A stretch of DNA of 64,000 nt, taken from contig CANPJW010000001.1 of NCBI GenBank assembly GCA_947574505.1, forward strand, positions 1 to 64,000, read 5' to 3'. Source of the DNA: an uncultured Bacteroides sp. GTDB lineage: Bacteria; Bacteroidota; Bacteroidia; Bacteroidales; Bacteroidaceae. The notes under the pieces were generated by a model, which made no database searches, was not told where the DNA came from, and saw only the letters and a list, made by a program, of their open reading frames with translations. Positions 34,347 through 42,500 of the stretch are shown here, piece after piece; the stretch's first letter is position 1, and every line of letters starts with the position of its first letter. The translations under genes and the position numbers were made by a program.

Positions 34347-35038
34347 ATTTCTTCTATATTTTCAACAGCAACATCACCAAGTTCCAGAAACGAGACCTGG
34401 TTCACCCTTCATGATCAAACCGATAAAAAGATAACTTCGTCTTACGTAAAACATAAAATTCTTCCGCCACTTCATTCCACTCATTACCAACAACTTGCCG
34501 TGTAAAAAAGTCTGTAATACCCCCAAACCGGTATGTAAGCGATGGAGTGGAACATTCACCCGTTATTTGCAAGAGAAGCGCAGATATCAGATTAAATCTG
34601 ACAGGATATGCTGTACTTTCGTTCAACTTAATAGGATGTCAGTGTGTAAACTTCCGATATATACTGTTGCTTCACCAGTTTGAAACGGTGGTTTCACACT
34701 GGTGACAACAGCTCTTCACACAGGTGAAAACCCATCTTCACCTAAGTGAAAATCATATCCTACCGTTCTCCTTACAAGAATTCCAACAGACCTTCATCCT
34801 GCATAATGACGCTTTCTGCCAAACTGACTCCGACAGGGAAAACGGATAAACCGTTTCGAGGGGGATACAGGAGGATTCGTCACTATAAATTATTGATTAA
34901 CAATAACATGCCGTGATAAAACAAAAAAATATTGCAACGCAGAAATATAACTTTTTTATTCATTATAATTGCCCATGTGAACGATTGTAGAAACAGGTAA
35001 AAATCGTAAATAAGCGATAAAGGTATGAATGGTTTCTC
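34347..35038. other. Long intergenic stretch after the deacetylase
   Basis: About 740 bp without a supported gene separate the deacetylase from LolA. It contains the second 22-bp-period palindrome array (34671-34750) and the tail AAACCGTTTCGAGGGGGAT (34848-34866). The part from 34347 to 34650 has short open frames on both strands but none with a recognisable protein. The last 170 bp are AT-rich and lead into the LolA promoter. The absence of genes in such a packed cluster suggests an insertion scar or regulatory region. Confidence 0.5.
34671..34750. repeat. Array B of 14-bp palindromic units, 22-bp period
   Basis: Four units start at 34671, 34693, 34715 and 34737, exactly 22 bp apart: TTCACCAGTTTGAA, TTCACACTGGTGAC, TTCACACAGGTGAA and TTCACCTAAGTGAA. 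The unit and period are those of array A at 58-159. About 100 bp downstream both places have the tail AAACCGTTTCG(A/G)GGGGGAT. Confidence 0.75.
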
Positions 35039-35070
35039 AAAATATACTATCTTTGCTTCCCATTACAAAC
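35039..35070 (+). promoter_or_regulatory. APE promoter copy 1 (LolA operon)
   Basis: Contains the -7 box TATCTTTG (35048-35055) inside AAAATATACTATCTTTG. The 17-mer and a following CCCATTAnAAAC recur at 38299-38330 before the glycosyltransferase operon, 28 of 32 positions identical. Confidence 0.75.
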
Positions 35071-35098
35071 GGATAAACCTCTATAAAGTATGACCTAC

Positions 35099-35725
35099 AT
35101 GAAAATACTTTTGCTCTTGATGTTCTGTACAGTCCTGCCGATGCAAGCCCAACAGATGAAGAAACTTACTGATCTGAAAGATTTTGAAGCCCGTCTGCTG
35201 CAAGAGGCTAAAAATATAGAGTCCATCGAAAGTAATTTCACTCAGATAAAATATCTGGATGTATTCGATGAGAAAATAACCTCGAAAGGAAAGTTCTATT
35301 ATAAAAAGAGCAATAAGATATGCATGGACTACGCACAGCCCATGAACTACCTTATCGTGATCAACAACAACCAACTGAAAATAGTATCGGACGGAAAGAA
35401 AAGCATCATGGACCTTCACTCCAATAAGATGATGAACCAAATGCAGGATATGCTTACCGCCTGCATGGTGGGCGACCTGTCCAACATGTCGCCCGGCTAT
35501 GCTTTGGAATATTTTGAAGACGCCCATTACTATCTCATTCAAATCAAGCCCGTCAGCAAAGCGATACAGGCATATATCAACCAGATTCAAATTTATTTAG
35601 ACAAAAAAGACATGTCTGTCCACAAACTACGTTTATCGGAAACCGCAACCAACTATACCGAATACGAATTCTCGGACAAGAAATTCAATTCTTTGAAAGA
35701 TGAGGCAAAGTTTACGATACGCTAG
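35099..35725 (+). CDS. LolA-like outer-membrane lipoprotein carrier protein
   Basis: Periplasmic carrier of the LolA fold (about 208 residues). A signal peptide (MKILLLLMFCTVLPMQAQ) is followed by the pattern FEARLLQEAKNIESIESNFTQ and KFYYKKSNKICMDYAQPMNY typical of LolA family members. APE clusters usually carry their own LolA and an outer-membrane lipoprotein, thought to ferry the polyene lipid across the periplasm. The ATG at 35099 gives the cleanest signal peptide; the ATG at 35090 adds three residues. The gene ends with a 26-bp overlap with the next one. Confidence 0.85.
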   Translation: MKILLLLMFCTVLPMQAQQMKKLTDLKDFEARLLQEAKNIESIESNFTQIKYLDVFDEKITSKGKFYYKKSNKICMDYAQPMNYLIVINNNQLKIVSDGKKSIMDLHSNKMMNQMQDMLTACMVGDLSNMSPGYALEYFEDAHYYLIQIKPVSKAIQAYINQIQIYLDKKDMSVHKLRLSETATNYTEYEFSDKKFNSLKDEAKFTIR

Positions 35726-36242
35726 CTGGCTGCTGTTGCTGTTTATCCTGCTCTCCTGCTCACACCGGGTGACAGGGGAAGCTACGGCACTGCCTCCCAT
35801 CCTGCAGGCAGAAGCACAGTCGCAAAAGTACAACTTGCAACTGGATTTCATGAAACATCATTTCAGCGGAATGCTCATTGTCCGCCAAATGCCTGATAAC
35901 GAAATCCGTATCCTGGGATCCACTTACTTTGGCCTCAGCCTTTTTGACTTCTCCCTGCACTGCGACACCTTCATAGTAAACAGTTGCATTGAACCGATGA
36001 GGAAGAAAAAGATGCTGAAAATACTGGAAACTGATTTCAAAAATCTATTTCTAAAGAGTGAAAAAGCACGTATTAAAAAGAAAAGTAGTACTTTTGAGCA
36101 AAGAATCAGTGGCAAAGGATTTGGAAAGACGGTATTCACCTTGTCCGGCTTTGTAAACGGACAGGCGGAGAAAGTACAAATCAAGCATCCGCTGATACGG
36201 TTAAGAATCCAATTGGACAAACTGAACATAAACAACCCTTGA
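35700..36242 (+). CDS. DUF3261-like outer-membrane lipoprotein of the APE cluster
   Basis: Lipoprotein of 180 residues with a lipobox (LFILLSCSHRV, Cys about residue 20). The body is rich in beta strands (MLIVRQMPDNEIRILGSTYF GLSLFDFSL in two pieces). Size and position next to LolA match the DUF3261-type lipoproteins of APE clusters, which probably receive the product at the outer membrane much as LolB does. The family call is by position and general look, not by a motif. It overlaps LolA by 26 bp, so translation is likely coupled. Confidence 0.65.
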   Translation: MRQSLRYASWLLLLFILLSCSHRVTGEATALPPILQAEAQSQKYNLQLDFMKHHFSGMLIVRQMPDNEIRILGSTYFGLSLFDFSLHCDTFIVNSCIEPMRKKKMLKILETDFKNLFLKSEKARIKKKSSTFEQRISGKGFGKTVFTLSGFVNGQAEKVQIKHPLIRLRIQLDKLNINNP

Positions 36243-36243
36243 A

Positions 36244-36624
36244 ATGCTGCTGGAGAACTTTTATAAAATCATTCATATAAAGGAAAGAGAAGACGGAAAA
36301 CAGGCAATAGAGATAGAGCTGAATCCCGGCCATGTGCTCTATCAAGGTCATTTCCCCGGACAGCCGGTGGTTCCGGGCGTCTGTACCTTACAGATAATAA
36401 AAGAAAGTGCCGAACAGATCGCCAACCAACCTTTGCAGTATGTACAGATTGCTTCTTCCAAATTCCTGTCTGCCATCAACCCGCTGGAAACTCCGCTACT
36501 ACAGCTGTTTATCCGATTAGAAAAAACGGAAGAGCATCTTTTCAAGTTGCAGGCAGAAGGCATTTGTAATGGAAAAGAATTTATCAAGTTGAAAGCGGTA
36601 CTGATGGCAAGTAAGTATCAATGA
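36244..36624 (+). CDS. FabZ/ApeI-like hotdog dehydratase
   Basis: Second dehydratase of the pathway (126 residues). The FabZ active-site segment is clear: YQGHFPGQPVVPGVCTLQII, with the catalytic His and the following Gly-rich turn, at about residues 36-55. The other hotdog protein at 27624 lacks this His, so the two may form a heterodimer or work on different intermediates. It starts one base after the DUF3261-like gene and closes the second APE transcription unit. Confidence 0.88.
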   Translation: MLLENFYKIIHIKEREDGKQAIEIELNPGHVLYQGHFPGQPVVPGVCTLQIIKESAEQIANQPLQYVQIASSKFLSAINPLETPLLQLFIRLEKTEEHLFKLQAEGICNGKEFIKLKAVLMASKYQ

Positions 36625-36732
36625 AGCAAGTCCTTCTGTTAAATATCCATAATAGCAAGAACAATAAGTCCATTTATAGTTGTCAACACCCATTAAACAT
36701 CTTATATTCAGACAATTATAAATATGACACCT

Positions 36733-37017
36733 ATGAAAACAAAATTCACAATGATTATGGCTGTTATTGCAACATTTGCAATAAGCTTGAACCTCCACTC
36801 TTCTAATGAGGAAGTAGTGTTTGGAGCACCTGCCGTGCAAATGCCACGAGGGGGTCCAAAGTACTGTGCTTTCGAAGCTGAATGGGAAAATTGCAAAATG
36901 GCTGCTACAGGCACTGTGTGTATCAGTGAAGATGGTAAATGCGGCACCGGAGTAGAGGTAGGTGCCCCCGGTGAAGGTTCAGGAGAAGGTGGGAATCATG
37001 GTGCTCCTACCAATTAA
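36733..37017 (+). CDS. Small secreted Cys-containing peptide (NVEALA-like)
   Basis: About 94 residues. A signal-like hydrophobic segment (MKTKFTMIMAVIATFAISLN) is followed by SSNEEVVFGAPAV, four Cys residues (Cys-x8-Cys-x9-Cys-x6-Cys, roughly residues 45 to 72) and a Gly/Glu-rich tail (GAPGEGSGEGGNHGAPTN). Size, N-terminus and pairing with a DUF4221-like lipoprotein recall the NVEALA group of small exported proteins in Bacteroidetes, though the NVEALA string itself is absent. It has no known role in APE synthesis. An ATG at 36724 would add three residues. A hairpin after the stop would favour high expression of the peptide over the next gene. Confidence 0.6.
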   Translation: MKTKFTMIMAVIATFAISLNLHSSNEEVVFGAPAVQMPRGGPKYCAFEAEWENCKMAATGTVCISEDGKCGTGVEVGAPGEGSGEGGNHGAPTN

Positions 37018-37025
37018 CAACCAAC

Positions 37026-37063
37026 AATTTATGTGGCCGGTTAGAAATCCGGTCACATAAATT
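37026..37063 (+). terminator. Hairpin between peptide and DUF4221-like gene
   Basis: AATTTATGTGGCCGG (37026-37040) and CCGGTCACATAAATT (37049-37063) form a 15-bp stem with a single G-U pair and an 8-nt loop. No long T run follows, so it may act as a partial terminator or an mRNA stabiliser. Confidence 0.65.
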
Positions 37064-37089
37064 ACATACATCATAAAACCGAAAATATT

Positions 37090-38274
37090 ATGAATCGAAC
37101 ACTCCTTTTTATATCACTCTTTTCTATATTTATCCTCGTATCTTGCCAGTCCTCCCCAAAAAACGAAGCTGGCAAACAGAACGAAGTAGAACTGGTAGCA
37201 GAAAAACAGCTGGCTTTCCCTTTAGACGAACAGACCTATTACTTAAGCAAATCCATGTTCCAATTCGAAGAAAACGGGAAAGAATACCTTCACTTTGAGA
37301 ATACACAAAAATCATTATATGACATTGTCATTTTTGATATAGAGAATCAACAGATAGCCAAACGGATACCTCTTCACAAGACAGGTCCCAACGGGCTACC
37401 AGCTGTATTCGGCAGTAGACCTTCCCCCGATTCTCAATATATATTAGTTGCACAGAATAATATCAGTCGGCTCAGTTCCATAAACTCTCAAGGGGAAATA
37501 ATACGAAACTATAATTTCCAAACTCCTGAAGGCAGATTTACACCCTTGTCTTTTGGCAGTTACTACAATGCACCTGCTTTTATCAAAGACTCATGCATAT
37601 TTCTACGCCAAGAAATTTTAAAACCCGATATGAAAAAGGAAGACTGGCCTAGAACCCATATGTTCGCCTCACAGGATCTGAGAACAGGAGAAGTTAAATG
37701 GATTCCTATTTTCTATCCACCCATCTTTAAAGAGGAATATGACAATATCGCAGGAGGATACGGTTTTAGTTATGATTACAACTACAAAGAGAGCCGTTTG
37801 GTCTGTGGATTTTTCGGATATGACAGCCTGATGGTTACAGATGACTTGAAACATATCCGATGGTATAACGCCAAAAGCAGATATCTGAAAAGCATGAAGC
37901 CCAAACTGGGTAATTCTATGGAAGGCATTAATGCTATTATAAAACTCAATGAAAATCCTAGATATTGGCATATCATGTATGACAAATACCGCAATGTGTA
38001 CTACCGTTTTGCTGAAATGCCTTACAAACTGGCTTCCAACGAAAGCCCCTATGACGAACCCAAAGGAAAGGAGTTCTCCGTCATTGTACTGAACGCGGAT
38101 TTTGAAATCATCGGAGAAACAAAATTCCCCGGAAAGAAATATTTCTATAAAAAGAGTTTTGTGGGAAGGGAAGGACTGTATATATCCGAGAACAATCTGG
38201 AAAATCCGCAATTCGACGAGAACAAGTTGGTGTTTACCTGCTTTAAAATTAAAAATGCATCTCCAAATAAATAA
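37090..38274 (+). CDS. DUF4221-like beta-propeller lipoprotein
   Basis: Lipoprotein of 394 residues with the lipobox ILVSCQSS (Cys about residue 19). The body looks like a beta-propeller (YDIVIFDIENQQIAKRIPL; SRPSPDSQYILVAQNN; EFSVIVLNADFEIIGETKFP). Such DUF4221/6-bladed propeller lipoproteins are widespread in gut Bacteroidetes and often stand next to small NVEALA-type secreted peptides, as here. No enzymatic motif is visible. Its function is unknown; sensing or binding the partner peptide at the surface is a guess. It sits between two APE transcription units without sharing their packed spacing. Confidence 0.7.
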   Translation: MNRTLLFISLFSIFILVSCQSSPKNEAGKQNEVELVAEKQLAFPLDEQTYYLSKSMFQFEENGKEYLHFENTQKSLYDIVIFDIENQQIAKRIPLHKTGPNGLPAVFGSRPSPDSQYILVAQNNISRLSSINSQGEIIRNYNFQTPEGRFTPLSFGSYYNAPAFIKDSCIFLRQEILKPDMKKEDWPRTHMFASQDLRTGEVKWIPIFYPPIFKEEYDNIAGGYGFSYDYNYKESRLVCGFFGYDSLMVTDDLKHIRWYNAKSRYLKSMKPKLGNSMEGINAIIKLNENPRYWHIMYDKYRNVYYRFAEMPYKLASNESPYDEPKGKEFSVIVLNADFEIIGETKFPGKKYFYKKSFVGREGLYISENNLENPQFDENKLVFTCFKIKNASPNK

Positions 38275-38298
38275 TTAACGCCAGAATGCCCGCATCCG

Positions 38299-38330
38299 AA
38301 AATATACTATCTTTGTCACCCATTAGAAAC
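38299..38330 (+). promoter_or_regulatory. APE promoter copy 2 (glycosyltransferase operon)
   Basis: AAAATATACTATCTTTG (38299-38315) with -7 box TATCTTTG at 38308-38315, followed by CCCATTAGAAAC. It duplicates the promoter at 35039-35070. The transcript would cover the genes from 38396 to 47873. Confidence 0.75.
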
Positions 38331-38395
38331 CACATAAGTTCAGGTACGAAAACATTCATCCCAAACGTATCTGAATAGTTTGACTGAAAAACAAG

Positions 38396-39589
38396 ATGAG
38401 TACAAACACAACATCGGTTTGGCGGAAGAAACTAAAGGAACTGGAGATTGTCGTCGTTATTCCCACCTACAACAACGGGAAGACACTGGCGGCAGTCATT
38501 GAGGAGGTATGCAGGTATGCAGACGATATCATTGTCGTCAATGACGGCTCTACGGATGATACGGCCAACATTCTGGAACAATATCCGGCTATCCGCACCA
38601 TTACCCATCCTGTCAATAAAGGAAAAGGAACCGCTTTAAAGCACGGTCTTTCCCAAGCAAAAAAAGAAGGTTTCCGCTATGCCATCACCATCGATTCGGA
38701 CGGACAGCATTTCGCTTCCGATATTCCCTGTTTTATCGAAGCCATTGAAAAAGAGCCCGACACGCTGCTGGTAGGCGCCCGAAACTTAGCCTCCGACAAT
38801 ATGCCGGGCAAGAATACCTTTGCCAATAAATTCTCTAATTTCTGGTTCAGACTGGAAACCGGGCTGAAACTGGAAGATACACAATCGGGATACCGCCTTT
38901 ACCCTCTGCGCAAAATGAATGTGCAAAGCTGCTGGTACACCGCCAAATACGAATTTGAGTTGGAAGCCATCGTCTTTGCCGCATGGGGAGATGTAGCGGT
39001 GAAGAACATTCCCATCCACGTGTATTATCCCCCGCAAGCAGAACGGGTATCCCATTTCCGGCCGTTCCGGGATTTTACCCGTATCAGTGTGCTGAACACG
39101 GTGCTGGTGCTGATTACCTGCCTTTGGATTGTTCCCCGTAACCTGCTCCGTAAACTGTCATGGAGCAACTGCAAGCGATTCTTCACCGACCATGTGCTGA
39201 ATACACGGGAATCCAACCTGAAGATTGTACTCGCCATCATGCTGGGGATTTTTATGGGTATCGTTCCGTTATGGGGTTATCAGATGCTGATCACCCTCTT
39301 TCTTGCGCATCTGTTCAGACTGAATAAAGTGATTGCCCTTGTCGCCGCCAATATCAGTATTCCACCCATGATTCCCCTATTGCTGTACGGCAGTTACCGG
39401 ACAGGCTGCATGGTACTGGGTAATCCTCCCGATTTGCATCTCGGAGACCTTTCTCTTGAAAATGTCAAATCAGTTTTAGAGCAATATTTAATAGGAAGCA
39501 TTATCTTTGCAATGGCTTGCAGTCTGCTGTCTGGAGTAATCTCCACCGTGTTGCTGGCTATATGTAGGAGAAAAAACGGATATGACTAA
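38396..39589 (+). CDS. Glycosyltransferase family 2 with C-terminal DUF2062 domain
   Basis: Membrane-bound glycosyltransferase (397 residues). The N-terminal GT-A domain has VVIPTYNNGKTL, the nucleotide-binding VVNDGSTDDT and the DxD-like ITIDSDGQH. After it come hydrophobic segments and a DUF2062 domain (about residues 270-390; MLGIFMGIVPLWGYQM; AANISIPPMIPLLLYGS). GT2-DUF2062 proteins are standard members of flexirubin and APE clusters in Bacteroidetes, probably adding the sugar of the product. Its last 8 bp overlap the exporter fusion gene. Donor and acceptor cannot be told. Confidence 0.9.
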   Translation: MSTNTTSVWRKKLKELEIVVVIPTYNNGKTLAAVIEEVCRYADDIIVVNDGSTDDTANILEQYPAIRTITHPVNKGKGTALKHGLSQAKKEGFRYAITIDSDGQHFASDIPCFIEAIEKEPDTLLVGARNLASDNMPGKNTFANKFSNFWFRLETGLKLEDTQSGYRLYPLRKMNVQSCWYTAKYEFELEAIVFAAWGDVAVKNIPIHVYYPPQAERVSHFRPFRDFTRISVLNTVLVLITCLWIVPRNLLRKLSWSNCKRFFTDHVLNTRESNLKIVLAIMLGIFMGIVPLWGYQMLITLFLAHLFRLNKVIALVAANISIPPMIPLLLYGSYRTGCMVLGNPPDLHLGDLSLENVKSVLEQYLIGSIIFAMACSLLSGVISTVLLAICRRKNGYD

Positions 39590-42500
39590 ATTCTTTGTTG
39601 GATTATATAACTATTTTGAAAGGCATAAAGTCTTGTTTTACCTGTCCCTCAGCGTATGCATCCTCTTTATGGCCCTTTTTGCCGCCCAAGTCAGATTCGA
39701 GGAAAACGTAACCAGTTTCTTTCCGGATACCAAGGACTCCCAAAATGCCATCAACGTATTTGAAAATCTGAAGATAAAGGATAAAATTATGATCATGCTG
39801 TCCGGCAAGGACGGTGTGGCGGATGCGGATTCCCTGATTGAAGCTGCCGAAACCATTAAACAGGATTTACAGCAACAAGCGGAAGGAACCCTGATTAAAG
39901 AGATCTTCTCAAAAGCCGACGAAAACCTGATCAACAGTGTCGGAGATTTTGTTTACGACAACCTGCCCCTGTTCCTTTCCGACGAGGCCTACCAACGGCT
40001 GGACACCTTGCTTACCGCCGGAAACATTGCCGCCCTGATGCAGAAGAACTATTCCAACCTGATATCTCCGGCAGGATTCGCCTTGAAGAACTACATTATG
40101 CGGGACCCGTTGGGACTGGGCAGCCAGACGCTGAAACATCTGCAAGACTTCCAGTTGGAAGCTAATTACGAACTGATTAATGAACATATCTTCTCACGGG
40201 ACGGTTCCACCCTGCTGATGTTCATCACCCCGGTATTCAACACCGGAAGCACGGGCAAAAATGACAAACTCATCCGGCTGATTGAAAATGAGCTGCAAAA
40301 AGCGGAAAAGGAACATCCCCAATTGGTTGCCGAATATTTCGGAGGTCCTTCCGTAGGAGTGTACAATGCACGACAGATAAAGAAAGATACGCTGGTCACT
40401 TCTTCCATCGCGCTGATTATCATCATTGTCTTCATATCTCTGGTATTCAAGCATAAGAAATCCATTCCGCTTATCATCACCCCGGTGCTGTTCGGAGCTT
40501 TATTCGCCTTATGCCTCATCTACTTTATCAAAGGCGGCATTTCAGCCATTGCCGTAGGTGCGGGCTCCGCCGTAATGGGCATTGCCTTGAGCTACTCCAT
40601 ACACATGCTGGCGCATCAGAATCATGTATCATCGGTACAACAATTAATCAAAGAAATCGCCTATCCGCTTACCGTAGGCAGTTTTACTACCATCGGCGCC
40701 TTTTTCAGCCTCCTCTTTACCAGTTCCAACCTGTTACGGGATTTCGGTCTGTTCGCCTCGCTTGCCTTGATAGGAACCACGCTGTTTTGCCTGGTCTATC
40801 TGCCGCATTTCCTGAAAGGGCAGGCGCATGTAAAACAAGGGGCGGTGCTACGCTTTATCGAGAAACTGAACGCTTATCCATACGAAAAGAACAAAGGCTT
40901 GGTAGGGGGCATTCTCGTGCTGACCATAATATGTTTATTCACCTCGCAGAACGTGCGTTTCAACGAGGATATGATGAGTCTGAACTATGAGCCTGCCCAC
41001 TTGAAACAATCGGAAAACAAGCTGGCCGAACTCTTTGACAAGAAAGAAAAGACTGTTCTCTTTGTCAGTACAGGCAAAGATATGGGAGACGCTACCGGAC
41101 AATACGCCGAAACGAACCGGCTGCTCGCCCAACTGAAAGAAGAAGGAAAAATAAAAGATTACGCCTCTGCCGGACAGTTTCTGATACCGGAAGAGGTGCA
41201 GGAAGCACGGTTGAAACAATGGCACAACTACTGGACTCCGGAAAAGAAAGCCCGGTTACGCGAAACCATCCGGACAGAGGCTGCCCGTTATCATTTTCGT
41301 GAACATGCATTCGAGCCGTTTTTCCAATGGCTCGACCGTCCGTTCCAGCCTTTGGACTACCAGAATGAAATCACTACCCGGCTTCTGAACGAATGGCAGA
41401 CTTCCGCCGATTCCCTGACCATGCTGATTACTCAGGTACGGATGAACGAAACCGACAAGGAAGCGGTGTACCCCCTTTTCCAACCAAAAGAGAAGGTGGT
41501 TATCTTCGACCGCGGCTATTTCGCCAGCCAATGGGTATCAGCCGTCAATCAGGATTTCTATCTGATTCTTTATATCTCCTCTTTTCTGATTTTCTTTGCC
41601 TTATGGATCTCCTACGGACGCATAGAACTGACTCTGATGAGTTTCCTGCCGATGCTGGTCAGCTGGATTATCATTGTGGGGTTAATGGGCATGCTGGGTA
41701 TTGAATTCAATATCATCAACATCATTCTGTCCACCTTTATTTTTGGAATCGGGGATGATTTCAGCATCTTCATTATGGACGGATTGCAGAATAAGTACCG
41801 CACAGGACGGCAGTTGCTGAACTCGCACAAAACAGCCATCTTCTTCTCCGCTTTCACCACCGTGATAGGTATGGGTACGTTGGTCTTCGCACGCCATCCG
41901 GCATTGCAGTCCATTTCCCTCATCTCCATTTTGGGAATGATTGCCGTCGTACTGGTAGCCTACACGCTGCAACCCATTCTTTTCCGGTTCTTCATCACAG
42001 CACCCGCTTCCAAAGGGTTGCCTCCTTATACATTGACAGGACTGGCAAGAACCGGCGGCCTGTTCCTGCTGTTCTTTATCGGATGCCTGTTCCTGCGCTT
42101 GCTGATAGCTGTCATGACCTTGCTTCCTATCCGCAAAGCCTATAAGAAACAAGTACTTTGCCAACTGATACATGTCACCTGCAAAAGCCTGATCCATATA
42201 GCCACATTTGTACATAAAGAAAGGATAAACCGGACAGGAGAAACGTTTAAAAAGCCTGCCATCCTGATAGCCAATCATCAGTCTTTCATCGATATACTGG
42301 TATTATTGGCACTGACTCCCAAACTGGTCATGGTTACCAATCACTGGGTATGGCACTCTCCTTTCTTCGGAGCCATTATCCGCTATGCCGATTTCTATTA
42401 CGTAGGAGACGGTTACGAGCTTTACGTGGAACGGATGCGCCAAAAGGTGAAAGAAGGATATTCCATCGCCATTTTCCCCGAAGGAACACGTACCTACGAC

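Noticed and set aside
34402..34626. 74-codon minus-strand ORF after the deacetylase
   Set aside because: No recognisable domain, no promoter or start signal, in a stretch that looks non-coding on both strands.
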